Positions 17,291-27,312 of a DNA stretch of 64,000 nucleotides are shown here, one piece after another (the stretch's first letter is position 1; each line of letters opens with the position of its first letter). Both the position numbers and the translations under genes were made by a program. The notes beneath the pieces are model-generated. The model did not search any database, was not told where the DNA came from, and saw only the letters and a program-made list of their open reading frames with translations. The DNA comes from an uncultured Bacteroidales bacterium. Lineage in GTDB: Bacteria > Bacteroidota > Bacteroidia > Bacteroidales > Bacteroidaceae. The DNA lies in assembly GCA_937916465.1 (NCBI GenBank), contig CALFTK010000019.1:1-64000 (forward strand). The letters are read 5' to 3'.

Positions 17291-17765
17291 TCTACTATAC
17301 TATTATCAAAATGTTTCATTAATATTATTTAACACAAATACACGATTACATTTGTAACAAAATTAGATACAACAATACTCACAACTGCTTTAAAAACAAA
17401 TGTATCATATATATTAGTAACAAAAATCTTCCATTACTTTTTTCATAGATACAAATATATGCAAAACCATATACAAAACAAATATCTATTCATATACAAC
17501 TGATTTTCAGTATATTTATAAACAAAACAAGAACTAAATTAGAAGAATTACAGCACTCTATATGCAAAAAAGGAAAATATCACTCAAAAAGGAGTTTACA
17601 CAGACTTTATATAACTATATATCAGTAAATTAAATCAATTTGATAAAGTATTTTACAACATAATAAATTACGTTGTTTTCCGCTAGAATTAGATCCAGCT
17701 TACATACTGTTTTACTTTTGTTTTATTTTACATTTGTGTAATTACAAATGTTTATTTACGATATT
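17291..17765. other. AT-rich non-coding stretch before the XRE gene
   Basis: No reading frame, tRNA or clear RNA structure was seen in these 475 bp. They do hold four copies of the same 8-mer: ACATTTGT at 17348-17355, its inverse ACAAATGT at 17396-17403, and a close inverted pair at 17730-17737 and 17744-17751, just upstream of the XRE promoter. These may be repressor sites. Confidence 0.5.
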
Positions 17766-17795
17766 TTTGTATGTCAATAATTTTGTTTACTTTTG
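17766..17795 (+). promoter_or_regulatory. Promoter of the XRE regulator
   Basis: TTTG (17766-17769) and TACTTTTG (17788-17795) are 18 bp apart. Transcription should start near 17802, 20 nt before the ATG at 17822. TGTAACA occurs twice, at 17795-17801 and 17814-17820. Confidence 0.75.
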
Positions 17796-17821
17796 TAACA
17801 ATAAGCCTAAAATGTAACAAA

Positions 17822-18286
17822 ATGAACATAAGAGAACGTCTAATTGAGTTAATAAACCTATTAAATATGTCACCTACACAGTTTGCTTCCGCTATAGGTG
17901 CCAGCAGAACTACTATACAACATATTATAAGCGGTAGAAATGAACCAAGCCTGAAAATTATAACCTCTGTATATGATACATTCCCAAGTGTAGATATCAA
18001 ATGGTTATTAAAAGGTGAAGGATCTGCATTTACCAATCATTCACAAATATCAGACTATCCTCTATTTGAAAATGACGAGAATAATTTTTTTCAGACCGAA
18101 GTACGTAATGAAACCAAAAATTCAATTCTCGAGAAGCAAAATATAGGCAAAAATTCGAAACAAAAAACTGATAATAAACAAAATACGCATATTAATACCA
18201 CCCATTTAAATGAAAAAAAAATTAAAGAAATTGTTGCTTTCTTTGAAGATGGCACATTTGAAAAATTTTCTCAAAACATAAAATAA
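17822..18286 (+). CDS. XRE-family helix-turn-helix regulator
   Basis: A 154-residue protein. Residues about 3-62 are a Cro/CI-type helix-turn-helix: RLIELINLLNMSPTQFASAI, then ASRTTIQHIISGRNEPSLK, then VDIKWLLKGEG, as in phage-type repressors. The remaining 90 residues are polar, Asn/Lys-rich and probably disordered; there is no LexA-type peptidase domain. The longest frame starts at 17771, upstream of the promoter, so the ATG at 17822 is used. It is probably autoregulated, given the palindrome and TGTAACA repeats upstream. No phage genes are nearby. Confidence 0.8.
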   Translation: MNIRERLIELINLLNMSPTQFASAIGASRTTIQHIISGRNEPSLKIITSVYDTFPSVDIKWLLKGEGSAFTNHSQISDYPLFENDENNFFQTEVRNETKNSILEKQNIGKNSKQKTDNKQNTHINTTHLNEKKIKEIVAFFEDGTFEKFSQNIK

Positions 18287-18298
18287 ATTGTCAACAAC

Positions 18299-18329
18299 TA
18301 TTGTTTGTTCTAAAAAAACCTTATATTTG
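18299..18329 (+). promoter_or_regulatory. Promoter of the leucine-rich repeat lipoprotein
   Basis: TATATTTG at 18322-18329 is a perfect -7 box. TATTG at 18299-18303 is a likely -33 element, 18 bp away. The leader is about 90 nt. Confidence 0.6.
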
Positions 18330-18425
18330 TTGTGTATCATTGACAGTTTAAAAAAAAAGCATAATAAATATTAACTTTTTAACGGTCTTGATATATAACA
18401 TTAATAGAAACAATTTTAAAGTGAT

Positions 18426-19385
18426 ATGTTTATGAAAAAGTCCATTTTGTTATTAGTATCGGTTTTGTTTATTCTTACCGGTTGCAAAACCACAAAAGTT
18501 ACAAAGGCTAATCCTGGCGAAGTATGGCAGACTATGATGGTTAAACAGGTTTCATCCGAAATTAACGAAGGAATCATCACTGCCAAATATAGCAATGGTA
18601 CAACCCTGTATTATAGGATTCTTGATAATTTTGGCAATGTTTCACTTACATGGGACAGAAGCAATGGCAGAACCAGTTACGAAACCCCAAGTAACTACAA
18701 GGGCGATATAGAAATTCCATCATTCGTTACCGTAGGTGAAAATGACGAATTTGTATTTCGTGTAATGGAAATTGACCAACACGCTTTCTGTCATAGCACC
18801 AATCTAAAGAGTATCTCTATTCCTTATTCAGTATTGAGAATCAATATTGATGCCTTCAGTGAATGTGTTGAATTGGAACGTATTACAGTAAATCCTAACA
18901 ACCCTACATATAAAGATATGGATGGTGTATTGTATAGTAAGGATTCCAGAATGATTATCAACTATCCTGCAAAAAAGAAAGACAAAGAGTATTTCTTGCC
19001 GGAAGATGTTGCATTTATCTGTCCTGAGGCATTCAAAGACAACCACAATCTAGAAGTTGTAAAGATAGGCGATAACGTTACAGCACTTAGTGACTACGCT
19101 TTCAAAAATTGTACCAATTTAAAGACATTAGCATTGGGTAGCAGTGTTAGAATTATTGGTAAGGAGGCATTTGCAAATTGTCCAAATTTGAAAGAAATTT
19201 TTTCAGCAAACATTTTCCCTCCTCATAACTGCCCTATTGTATATGATTCATCTATATATGAAAAATGTACTGTTTATGTACCAACAGGCAGTTCATTCCA
19301 TTATCGCAGAACATTGGAATGGAAAGACTTCAAGAATATGGAAGAACGCGAACACAGATTATTTAAAGTTATGTTTGGTGAATAA
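18426..19385 (+). CDS. BspA-like leucine-rich repeat lipoprotein
   Basis: A 319-residue surface lipoprotein: the signal ends in ILTGC with Cys20. Residues about 115-285 carry BspA-type leucine-rich repeats (LRR_5), recognisable as units like 'IDQHAFCHSTNLKSISIPYSV' with the pattern aF..c..L..i.ip..v; four to five units are visible. Such proteins in oral and gut Bacteroidales often mediate adhesion, but no binding partner can be named. Met3 (18432) is an alternative start. It is a single-gene unit with promoter and terminator. Confidence 0.82.
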   Translation: MFMKKSILLLVSVLFILTGCKTTKVTKANPGEVWQTMMVKQVSSEINEGIITAKYSNGTTLYYRILDNFGNVSLTWDRSNGRTSYETPSNYKGDIEIPSFVTVGENDEFVFRVMEIDQHAFCHSTNLKSISIPYSVLRINIDAFSECVELERITVNPNNPTYKDMDGVLYSKDSRMIINYPAKKKDKEYFLPEDVAFICPEAFKDNHNLEVVKIGDNVTALSDYAFKNCTNLKTLALGSSVRIIGKEAFANCPNLKEIFSANIFPPHNCPIVYDSSIYEKCTVYVPTGSSFHYRRTLEWKDFKNMEEREHRLFKVMFGE

Positions 19386-19406
19386 TAATTGAGTATTATA
19401 TATATA

Positions 19407-19439
19407 AATAGGTCAACTTGAATGTTGGCCTATTTTTTT
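19407..19439 (+). terminator. Terminator after the leucine-rich repeat gene
   Basis: AATAGGTCAAC (19407-19417) pairs with GTTGGCCTATT (19424-19434), with one G-U pair, and is followed by TTTTT. Confidence 0.85.
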
Positions 19440-19483
19440 ACACAATAAATTGTTGTATCTTTATGCCATAAATAAAGAATAAG

Positions 19484-20254
19484 ATGAAGAAATATCAATT
19501 AGATTTGACGGTAGTGGATAATACAATGGTTGGAAAAAGCGCCACACTGCTTGTACTTACTTACAGCAAACCATTACCTGATATGAGTGCAGGACAATTT
19601 GCAGAACTATTGGTAGATAAGGCTAAAGTACTGTTACGCCGTCCTATATCCATTCACAATGTTAACAGAGACAATAATACTGTAGAATTCCTTATTCAGA
19701 TAGTTGGTACGGGCACAAAAGAACTTGCAAACCTGAAAAAAGATGATTCTGTAAATGTTTTATTTCCATTAGGCAATGGCTTTGACTATTCATCTACATC
19801 CAATCCACTACTTATAGGTGGTGGCGTAGGAGTTGCTCCATTATTATACTTGGGACAAGAACTTCGCTCAAAAGGTATTATTCCAACATTCCTGTTTGGA
19901 GGTCGTTCTAAAGAACATCTGTTAAGACTTGATAGTTTTGAAGCTATTGGTAAAGTATTTGTAACCACCGAAGATGGTTCTTTGGGCGAAAAAGGTTTTG
20001 TAACAAACCATTCGCTTTTAATTGATGGCGACAAATATGACAAGATATTTGCTTGTGGACCTACACCCATGTTAAAAGCTGTTGCGGCTTGGGCACAGGA
20101 ACATGAAACCGCTTGCGAAGTATCATTGGAACACAAAATGGCCTGTGGTATAGGAGCTTGCCTTTGTTGCGTTGAAAACACCAACGAAGGTAATGTGTGT
20201 GTATGTAAAGAGGGTCCGGTATTTTCAATAGACAAATTATTATGGAACAGTTAA
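19484..20254 (+). CDS. pyrK: Dihydroorotate dehydrogenase B, electron-transfer subunit
   Basis: The FAD and 2Fe-2S subunit that lets the PyrD partner pass electrons from dihydroorotate to NAD+. In its 256 residues are the FAD-binding RRPISIHNV (about 52-60), the NAD-binding [17 protein letters not shown] (about 106-122), a C-terminal FACGPTPML, and a Cys cluster ([11 protein letters not shown], then [10 protein letters not shown]) for the iron-sulphur centre. It overlaps the pyrD start by 13 bp, so the two are translationally coupled. Its presence identifies the adjacent PyrD as class 1B. Confidence 0.94.
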   Translation: MKKYQLDLTVVDNTMVGKSATLLVLTYSKPLPDMSAGQFAELLVDKAKVLLRRPISIHNVNRDNNTVEFLIQIVGTGTKELANLKKDDSVNVLFPLGNGFDYSSTSNPLLIGGGVGVAPLLYLGQELRSKGIIPTFLFGGRSKEHLLRLDSFEAIGKVFVTTEDGSLGEKGFVTNHSLLIDGDKYDKIFACGPTPMLKAVAAWAQEHETACEVSLEHKMACGIGACLCCVENTNEGNVCVCKEGPVFSIDKLLWNS

Positions 20255-21153
20255 AAACCAATATAGGTGCTCTACAACTTAAAAATCCGGTAATGACAGC
20301 TTCCGGTACATTCGGGTATGGTACAGAGTATGCCGATTTCTTTGATATAGCAAAATTAGGAGGAATACTTGTAAAAGGTACAACACTGCATCGTAGAGAA
20401 GGAAATCCATACCCACGTATGGCAGAGACACCTTCCGGTATGTTAAATGCAGTAGGTTTACAGAATAAAGGTGTTGATTATTTTGTTGAAAATATATATC
20501 CTAATATCAAGGACATTGATACAAACATTATTGTAAATGTATCGGGGTCCTGTATTGATGATTATGTTCAAACTGCAGAAATAATAAATCATCTTGATAA
20601 TATACCCGCAATAGAACTAAATATTTCCTGCCCAAATGTAAAGCAAGGAGGTATGGCATTTGGTGTTACCACTCAAGGAGCATCAGAAGTAGTAAAGGCT
20701 GTAAGAAGAGTATATGACAAAACATTGATAGTCAAGTTGTCACCCAATGTTACTGATATTACTGAGATTGCTAAAGCTGTAGAAGCTCAGGGAGCAGATA
20801 GCGTATCATTAATTAATACATTGCTTGGAATGGCTATTGACAGCGAAAGACGCAAACCTATTCTCTCTACCATTACAGGTGGTCTGAGCGGACCTGCAGT
20901 AAAACCTATTGCATTACGAATGGTATGGCAGACGTATAAAGCAGTAAAAATTCCCATTGTAGGTATAGGCGGTATAATGACAGCAGCCGATGCAATAGAA
21001 TTTATTCTAGCGGGTGCAACAGCCATAGAAGTAGGAACAGCCAATTTTATTGACCCTGCTATATGTAGTAAAATAGTAGATGGTATAGATGATTATTTAA
21101 ATCGTCATAACATATCATCTGTAAAAAATCTTATTGGCGCATTAGAAGTATAA
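20242..21153 (+). CDS. pyrD: Dihydroorotate dehydrogenase B, catalytic subunit
   Basis: The FMN enzyme of pyrimidine synthesis that oxidises dihydroorotate to orotate. The 303 residues match class 1 enzymes. The active-site loop is in [13 protein letters not shown] (about 130-142), with the class 1B Cys as base. FMN phosphate contacts are in [15 protein letters not shown] and [11 protein letters not shown] (about 239-275). It lacks the N-terminal membrane helix of class 2, as expected for a protein working with PyrK. Confidence 0.95.
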   Translation: MEQLKTNIGALQLKNPVMTASGTFGYGTEYADFFDIAKLGGILVKGTTLHRREGNPYPRMAETPSGMLNAVGLQNKGVDYFVENIYPNIKDIDTNIIVNVSGSCIDDYVQTAEIINHLDNIPAIELNISCPNVKQGGMAFGVTTQGASEVVKAVRRVYDKTLIVKLSPNVTDITEIAKAVEAQGADSVSLINTLLGMAIDSERRKPILSTITGGLSGPAVKPIALRMVWQTYKAVKIPIVGIGGIMTAADAIEFILAGATAIEVGTANFIDPAICSKIVDGIDDYLNRHNISSVKNLIGALEV

Positions 21154-21179
21154 CCAATTAATTAACAGCAATATAGCTT

Positions 21180-22652
21180 ATGACAATTAAAGACTTACAA
21201 CCATCAAATGTATGGGAAAACTTTTATCAGTTAACCAGAGTTCCTCGTCCTTCCAAACACGAAGAAAAGGTTAGAGAATTTCTATTGAATTGGGCAAAAG
21301 AACGTAATATAGAAGCATTTACCGACAAAACCGGCAATGTAATAATGCGTGTACCTGCCACTCCTGGATATGAAAATAAAAAGGGTATTGTATTGCAAGG
21401 CCACATGGATATGGTTCCACAAAAGAATGCCGATACAGTTCACGATTTTGAAAACGATCCTATTGAAACATACATTGACGGAGATTGGCTGAAAGCAAAA
21501 GGAACAACTCTTGGTGCCGATAACGGATTGGGTTTGGCATTGGGAATGGCTATGTTAGAATCGAAGGATATTCAGCATGGTCCTTTGGAACTGCTTGCCA
21601 CATACGACGAAGAGACCGGTATGACTGGAGCAATGGCATTAGAACCAGGCATTTTAAAAGGTGAAATTCTTATCAACCTCGATTCAGAAGAGGAAGGAGA
21701 ACTGTGTATAGGATGTGCAGGAGGTCTTGACGCCACAGCTCATCATAAATATGAACGTAAGCCAATGCCCGATAATCATCTTTGCTATTCATTTGCAGTA
21801 AAAGGCTTCTCAGGCGGACATTCCGGAATAGAGATAAACAAATGTAGAGCAAATGCAAATAAAGTTGCTGCAAGAATTATCTATGCACTTCTTACCGAGG
21901 CCGATGTCAAGCTATTGGATATGGAGGGCGGAACATTGCGCAATGCTATACCAAGAGAGTGCTTTACTACTCTTTATGTTCCGGCCAACAGAGTAGAGCA
22001 AGCCAAAGCAATAATCGACACCATATTTGCTCAGGTTAAGAACGAATATTTAGTAACCGATCCAAATTGTCATTATCTGTTTGAACCATATACTTGCAGC
22101 GAGAATGAGACTTGCGACCCTGACGAATGTCTCTATGTAGAAGAGTCAACAGCCATTCGTTATATGCAGACAATAATAGCTTGTCCAGACGGAGTAGAGA
22201 GAATGAGTGATCAGATGCCCGGTTTGGTGGAAACTTCCAATAACATGGCTATTGTAACTATCTACAAAGGCGATTTTTATGTTAAATGTCTGATGCGCAG
22301 CTCTGTAGATAGTGCGAAAGACCTACTTGCTTTGAAAATAAGAAGCCTATTCGCATTAGCAAACATTGATGTAGAGTTTGATGGAGGTTACTCCGGATGG
22401 GCACCAAATGCCGATTCTGAAATATTACGAATCATGAAACAGACATACACCGATATGTTTGGAAAAGAGCCTCATGTTATGGCCGTTCATGCAGGTTTGG
22501 AGTGTGGCATTTTAAGTGGTGCTTATCCAAATTGGGATATGATTTCCTGTGGTCCAACATTAGTAAGCCCACATTCACCGGATGAACGTTGCTATATTCC
22601 TTCTGTTCAAAAAGTGTGGAACTATCTTATTGAAGTTGTAAAAAACGTATAA
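21180..22652 (+). CDS. pepD: Aminoacyl-histidine dipeptidase (M20 family)
   Basis: A cytoplasmic two-zinc peptidase that cleaves Xaa-His and other dipeptides. The 490 residues fit PepD. Metal and catalytic residues are in VLQGHMDMVPQK (about 71-82), LGADNGLGLALG (about 114-125) and YDEETGMTGAM with the general base Glu (about 143-153). Further conserved elements are NLDSEEEGELCIGCAGG and the C-terminal VHAGLECG. It lies 26 bp after pyrD and is probably in the pyrKD transcript, although its role is not pyrimidine-related. Confidence 0.93.
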   Translation: MTIKDLQPSNVWENFYQLTRVPRPSKHEEKVREFLLNWAKERNIEAFTDKTGNVIMRVPATPGYENKKGIVLQGHMDMVPQKNADTVHDFENDPIETYIDGDWLKAKGTTLGADNGLGLALGMAMLESKDIQHGPLELLATYDEETGMTGAMALEPGILKGEILINLDSEEEGELCIGCAGGLDATAHHKYERKPMPDNHLCYSFAVKGFSGGHSGIEINKCRANANKVAARIIYALLTEADVKLLDMEGGTLRNAIPRECFTTLYVPANRVEQAKAIIDTIFAQVKNEYLVTDPNCHYLFEPYTCSENETCDPDECLYVEESTAIRYMQTIIACPDGVERMSDQMPGLVETSNNMAIVTIYKGDFYVKCLMRSSVDSAKDLLALKIRSLFALANIDVEFDGGYSGWAPNADSEILRIMKQTYTDMFGKEPHVMAVHAGLECGILSGAYPNWDMISCGPTLVSPHSPDERCYIPSVQKVWNYLIEVVKNV

Positions 22653-24140
22653 ATGAAAAATATACTGGCCAAATTATTTGTATTTGAAGGGTATGCATAT
22701 CTGTATATCCTTACAATAATACTCTGTATAATCGGAATGATGAACGGTTATTTCTTGGGTACTATAGCAGGTACTGAACAGCCTGTAGCCAGTTATTTCA
22801 AAATGGGAGAAATAGGAAGCAACTACATGGAGACTATACACTCTTTGGTAGTTGCTGCACCTATTTTGGGCTGTTGTTTAGGTGCCTACTTTAGCACATA
22901 TATCAGACGTTGGTTGGGCGGAAAAAAATATGCCCTCATATTAACGGCCGTTCTGTTTATTATTTCAGCAATAGGAAGTTATCATCCGGAGATTCTTTTA
23001 GGGAAAATACACAGATTATCACCTGAAGAATCCGGATGGGGAGTATTTATCTCACTAATGTTGTTTAGAATAATAGGTGGTATAGCAACCGGAATATCGT
23101 CTGTATTGGGTCCTATGTATATGACAGAACTGGTACCAGCCGAAAAACGCGGTAAATTGGTATCTGCTTTTTACCTGTTTAATACATTAGGGCTGATGTT
23201 TGCCTTTTTGGTTAATTCATTGTTATACAGATATCACAGCATCATTTACCAGCTTCAGGACTTTACCACATTGTATGATACAGGATGGCGTCACATGTTC
23301 GTTGCAATTGCTTTTCCGGCAATTCTTATGCTTGCAGTAGTATTTGTTCTGCCTCATTCGCCAAGAGAATTGATACTGGATGGAAAAATAAAAGAGGCAA
23401 AAAATACCTTCTTGCTGCTGTACGGATATGAACGCTCCCAGAAAATAATGGGTGAATTACAACAATCATTCAATGTAAAACGAGTTAATCTGTTTTCTTA
23501 CGGACGCAGAGTAGTTCTGTTATGTGTAGGAATGGCATTTTGTCAACAATTTATAGGATATAATGTTATAATATGTTTTTTGCCAAGATTAATGTCAGAT
23601 TTAACAATATGTGAAACAGCGACAGCAGTCCAATTTTCTGTTATTTTGATTTTGATGGCTACGTTATCAATGATAGTAACATTTATCTTTATTGATAAAT
23701 TAGGCAGAAAACCACTCATTGTTTCAAGTACTATACTGATTTTAATCAGCCTGATTCTTCTTTTTGTATTTAAAACGATTGATGGCATTAATCCTAAGTT
23801 GTGCTATATTCCTATGGTTTTATACTTTATAGGATATCCAATATCGGGTGGTTCTACATGTATGGTTTACATATACGAAGTTCTACCTAATGAAATACGC
23901 AGACAGGGCAGTTCTTTAGTTCAGACTCTGTCATGGATATTCAACTTAGTATTGATTCTTTTCATACCACATCTGTACGCAAATAATGGATGGATTATAT
24001 ATACTATCCTTATTTTAACCACCATAATGGCAATAGCGATGGTTATTATTCTGCTACCGGAAACTAAAGGAATGACATTGGAACAGATTGGAGAATATTG
24101 GTCAATAAGAGAGAATAAAAAAGCGACTGTCGGTCATTAA
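22653..24140 (+). CDS. MFS sugar-porter-family transporter
   Basis: A 495-residue inner membrane protein with about 12 helices. Sugar-porter signatures: KLGRKPL between helices 8 and 9, a helix 4-5 GPMYMTELVPAEKRG segment, LPHSPREL after helix 6, and the C-terminal PETKGMTLEQI. It therefore most likely imports a sugar by proton symport; which one is not visible. It follows pepD with no gap. The last codons form the left arm of the transcription terminator. Confidence 0.85.
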   Translation: MKNILAKLFVFEGYAYLYILTIILCIIGMMNGYFLGTIAGTEQPVASYFKMGEIGSNYMETIHSLVVAAPILGCCLGAYFSTYIRRWLGGKKYALILTAVLFIISAIGSYHPEILLGKIHRLSPEESGWGVFISLMLFRIIGGIATGISSVLGPMYMTELVPAEKRGKLVSAFYLFNTLGLMFAFLVNSLLYRYHSIIYQLQDFTTLYDTGWRHMFVAIAFPAILMLAVVFVLPHSPRELILDGKIKEAKNTFLLLYGYERSQKIMGELQQSFNVKRVNLFSYGRRVVLLCVGMAFCQQFIGYNVIICFLPRLMSDLTICETATAVQFSVILILMATLSMIVTFIFIDKLGRKPLIVSSTILILISLILLFVFKTIDGINPKLCYIPMVLYFIGYPISGGSTCMVYIYEVLPNEIRRQGSSLVQTLSWIFNLVLILFIPHLYANNGWIIYTILILTTIMAIAMVIILLPETKGMTLEQIGEYWSIRENKKATVGH

Positions 24141-24164
24141 CTATACCGACAGTCACTATTTTAT
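24125..24164. terminator. Terminator overlapping the transporter stop codon
   Basis: GACTGTCGGT (24125-24134) pairs perfectly with ACCGACAGTC (24145-24154), followed by ACTATTTTAT. The TAA stop (24138-24140) lies in the loop. It can also serve the convergent purM gene. Confidence 0.85.
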
Positions 24165-24180
24165 ACCTATATAAACTTAA

Positions 24181-25347
24181 TCAATAGTGGAATTCACCAA
24201 ATTCACTCTTGATAATCAGTTCTGTTTTATCAGACTCTTCCACGCGACCAACTATCTGAGCATCAATACCAAAACTCTTGCTGATACTTATAATCTCATC
24301 AGCATATTCAGCCGGTAGATAAATCTCAAATCTGTGTCCGCAATTGAATACTTTATACATTTCAGACCAATCAGTATGGCTCTGTTCCTGAATGGTTCTA
24401 AACAGAGGTGGAATAGGGAAGAGGTTATCCTTAACCACACGAACACCATCAACAAAGTGCAACACCTTTGTCTGTGCGCCACCCGAACAGTGAATCATGC
24501 CATGAATCTTGCTACGCAATGAATCCAATATCTTTTTAATAACCGGAGCGTATGTTCTTGTTGGAGAAAGAACCAATTCACCGGCATTAAGCGGAGAACC
24601 ATCAACAGAATCGGTCAAACTCAAACCACCGGAATATACTAAATCTTCAGGTACAGAATGGTCGTATGTTTCCGGATATTTTTCTGCAATACTCTTGTTA
24701 AATACATCGTGACGAGCACTTGTAAGTCCATTACTGCCCATACCTCCGTTGTACTTATCTTCATAAGTTGCTTTACCAGAAGAAGATAGACCGACTATAA
24801 CATCGCCCGGACGAATATTTGCATTATCAATAACATCACTACGCTTCATTCTGCAAGTAACAGTGCTGTCAACAATTATTGTGCGAACCAGATCCCCTAC
24901 ATCGGCAGTTTCGCCTCCTGTTGCATAGACACCAACACCCATAGAACGTAATTCAGCAAGCAATTCATCAGTACCGTTAATAATTGCACTAATTACACTG
25001 CCGGGAACCAGATTCTTGTTTCTGCCTATAGTTGAACTTACCAGGATGTTATCTACAGCACCCACACATAGCAGATCATCAATATTCATTATCAATGCAT
25101 CCTGTGCAATACCTTTCCATACAGAAAGATCGCCGGTTTCGCGCCAATATGCGTACGCCAATGACGATTTGGTACCCGCACCATCAGCATGCATTATGTT
25201 ACAATAATCCGGATCACCACCCAAAATATCGGGAATTATCTTACAGAATGCTTTAGGATATAGACCTTTATCTATATTCTTAATAGCATTATGTACATCT
25301 TCTTTTGTGGCAGAAACGCCACGCATCATATATCTGTTATTATTCAT
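24181..25347 (-). CDS. purM: Phosphoribosylformylglycinamidine cyclo-ligase (AIR synthase)
   Basis: It makes aminoimidazole ribonucleotide from FGAM and ATP in purine synthesis. The 388 residues are longer than E. coli PurM (345), with extra residues in the middle, as is common in Bacteroidota. Visible elements are the N-terminal MMRGVSATKEDVHNAI, the HADGAGTKSSLAYAYW nucleotide-site loop (about 54-69), GGETADVGDLV (about 143-153), VGLSSSGKATYED and the C-terminal FNCGHRFEIY. It is the last gene of the phoH-purC-aroE-purM run, 9 bp after aroE. Confidence 0.9.
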   Translation of the reverse strand: MNNNRYMMRGVSATKEDVHNAIKNIDKGLYPKAFCKIIPDILGGDPDYCNIMHADGAGTKSSLAYAYWRETGDLSVWKGIAQDALIMNIDDLLCVGAVDNILVSSTIGRNKNLVPGSVISAIINGTDELLAELRSMGVGVYATGGETADVGDLVRTIIVDSTVTCRMKRSDVIDNANIRPGDVIVGLSSSGKATYEDKYNGGMGSNGLTSARHDVFNKSIAEKYPETYDHSVPEDLVYSGGLSLTDSVDGSPLNAGELVLSPTRTYAPVIKKILDSLRSKIHGMIHCSGGAQTKVLHFVDGVRVVKDNLFPIPPLFRTIQEQSHTDWSEMYKVFNCGHRFEIYLPAEYADEIISISKSFGIDAQIVGRVEESDKTELIIKSEFGEFHY

Positions 25348-25356
25348 ATCAATATT

Positions 25357-26361
25357 TTATTCGTTCCATATACGCCAGGTAGCTTCAGCTTGCCTTTGCC
25401 ACATTTCGTATCCGTTTTTAACCACTGCGCCATTCTGTGCCCCTTTCTTCATGAAAAGAGTCTCTTCAGGTTTATATATGACATCATAAAGCAGATGTTC
25501 ATTTGATATATATGCATAAGGTATATCCGGACATTTTTCCACATCCGGCCACATACCTACAGGTGTGCAATTAACTACAATCTTATAATCTTCCATTACA
25601 GAAGGTGATAGTTCATAATATCCAAATATATCAAAGTTAGAATTACGGGATACAAATTTACACTCTACGCCCTGTTTTTCCAATGCATATTTAATAGCTT
25701 TCGATGCACCGCCTGTACCCAGAATAAGAGCTTTCTTTCTATCTTCAATAAGTGGAGCAATAGATTCGCCAAAACCAATTGCATCTGTATTGTAACCAAC
25801 AAGTTCTACTTTATTATTACTGCGAATTACTTTAATAACATTAACTGCACCAACCTGAGCTGCACTTTCATCCAGTCTATCCATCATAGGAATAACGTCC
25901 TGTTTATAAGGTATTGTAACATTAAGACCGCACAAATTCGGATTGGCAGCAAGAATATTCTTAAGTTCTTCTGCACTCTCTATTTCAAAATTCTTGTAAT
26001 CGGCATCAATATGTTCAGCACGAAACTTCTTCTTGAAATAGGTTATAGATATAGAATGACCTAATGGTTTGCCTATAATACCAAACAATCTTGCAACCTT
26101 TTTTTCAGGAGTTTTAGTAAAATCCACTACTGATGGCTCAGGAGCATTTATGACAGGTTTTTCAACCTCTTCTACATCTTCTACATCATCATCCGGTTCA
26201 CTTATTTCATCATATTCGTCCTTTTCATCGTCATCTCCATCTGTGCTGATTACAGGCTTAAACGGAGGAATATCTGAATCAGAATAATCCACCTTCCTAT
26301 TGACATACTTAAATACAAGTAAAGCAACCAGAATTAATATAAAAATTGTATTCACAGTCAT
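25357..26361 (-). CDS. aroE: Shikimate dehydrogenase with membrane anchor
   Basis: It reduces 3-dehydroshikimate with NADPH in aromatic amino acid synthesis. The catalytic part (about 88-334) is complete: FGIIGKPLGHSIS for shikimate, NVTIPYKQDV with the catalytic Lys, YNTDAIGF, and GTGGASKAIKYAL for NADPH. The first 87 residues are not part of the enzyme: a membrane helix (3-19), then a very acidic linker (about 40-70). No ATG lies between the extension and the catalytic domain, so the extension must be translated. The enzyme should sit on the cytoplasmic face of the membrane. It lies 6 bp after purC. Confidence 0.92.
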   Translation of the reverse strand: MTVNTIFILILVALLVFKYVNRKVDYSDSDIPPFKPVISTDGDDDEKDEYDEISEPDDDVEDVEEVEKPVINAPEPSVVDFTKTPEKKVARLFGIIGKPLGHSISITYFKKKFRAEHIDADYKNFEIESAEELKNILAANPNLCGLNVTIPYKQDVIPMMDRLDESAAQVGAVNVIKVIRSNNKVELVGYNTDAIGFGESIAPLIEDRKKALILGTGGASKAIKYALEKQGVECKFVSRNSNFDIFGYYELSPSVMEDYKIVVNCTPVGMWPDVEKCPDIPYAYISNEHLLYDVIYKPEETLFMKKGAQNGAVVKNGYEMWQRQAEATWRIWNE

Positions 26362-26367
26362 AAAGGT

Positions 26368-27312
26368 TTATTGATTTGCAAGCCAGTTTTCTACATTTTT
26401 GCGGATACGTTCCTCAATATTTTCCGATTCGGCTTTCACAAATGATTCGCCTGTAATATGTTCGTAAAGTTCTATATATCTTTCAGATACACTCTCTACA
26501 TATTCATCAGTCATTTCCGGAACTGTCTGTCCCTCTTTGCCCATAAAATCGTGTTCTATAAGCCACTGACGAACAAACTCCTTTGAAAGTTGCTTCTGTG
26601 GTTCACCCTTTTCAAATTTTTCCTGATAGCCATCTGCATAGAAGTAACGCGATGAATCCGGTGTATGTATTTCATCTATCAGATAAATCTTACCGTCACG
26701 TTTTCCAAATTCATACTTGGTATCTACAAGAATAAGACCTTTTGATGCTGCAATCTCAGAACCTCTTTTAAATAGGGCACGTGTATATTGCTCCATCAGT
26801 TCATAATCTTCTTTGCTAACCAAACCCTGAGCAATTATCTCTTCTTTTGATATATTTTCATCGTGACCTTCGTCAGCTTTTGTTGTAGGAGTTACCAATG
26901 GCTCCGGGAAACGTTCGTTCTCATGCATTCCTTCTGGTAGAATATTACCACAAAGGTTGCGACAACCTGACTTATAGTCACGCCAAGCAGAACCTGTCAG
27001 ATAACCGCGAATAATCATCTCTACGCGGAATCCTTCACACTTCAGTCCAACAGTAACCATTGGGTCAGGAGTAGCCAGTTTCCAGTTTGGAACAATATCT
27101 GCTGTAGCATCCAAAAAACTTGCAGCTATCTGATTCAAAACCTGTCCCTTAAAAGGGATACCTTTGGGTAAAATGACATCAAAAGCCGATATACGGTCTG
27201 TAGCAACCATAACCAACTTATCATCAACATCATACACGTCACGTACCTTACCGTGATATACACTCTTTTGTCCTTTGAACTGATAGTCAGTTCTTGTCAA
27301 TGCTTTGCTCAT
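26368..27312 (-). CDS. purC: SAICAR synthase
   Basis: It condenses CAIR with aspartate, using ATP, in purine synthesis. The 314 residues match the longer form found in Bacteroidota and eukaryotes. Visible elements are [14 protein letters not shown] (about 18-31), [13 protein letters not shown] (about 37-49), [15 protein letters not shown] (about 99-113), the LVDTKYEFG loop, and [13 protein letters not shown]. Its ATG lies inside the end of phoH (26-bp overlap), which implies translational coupling. Confidence 0.95.
   Translation of the reverse strand: MSKALTRTDYQFKGQKSVYHGKVRDVYDVDDKLVMVATDRISAFDVILPKGIPFKGQVLNQIAASFLDATADIVPNWKLATPDPMVTVGLKCEGFRVEMIIRGYLTGSAWRDYKSGCRNLCGNILPEGMHENERFPEPLVTPTTKADEGHDENISKEEIIAQGLVSKEDYELMEQYTRALFKRGSEIAASKGLILVDTKYEFGKRDGKIYLIDEIHTPDSSRYFYADGYQEKFEKGEPQKQLSKEFVRQWLIEHDFMGKEGQTVPEMTDEYVESVSERYIELYEHITGESFVKAESENIEERIRKNVENWLANQ

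Noticed and set aside
17822..18286. Possible prophage repressor
   Set aside because: No integrase, structural or replication genes and no attachment repeats were seen around it.
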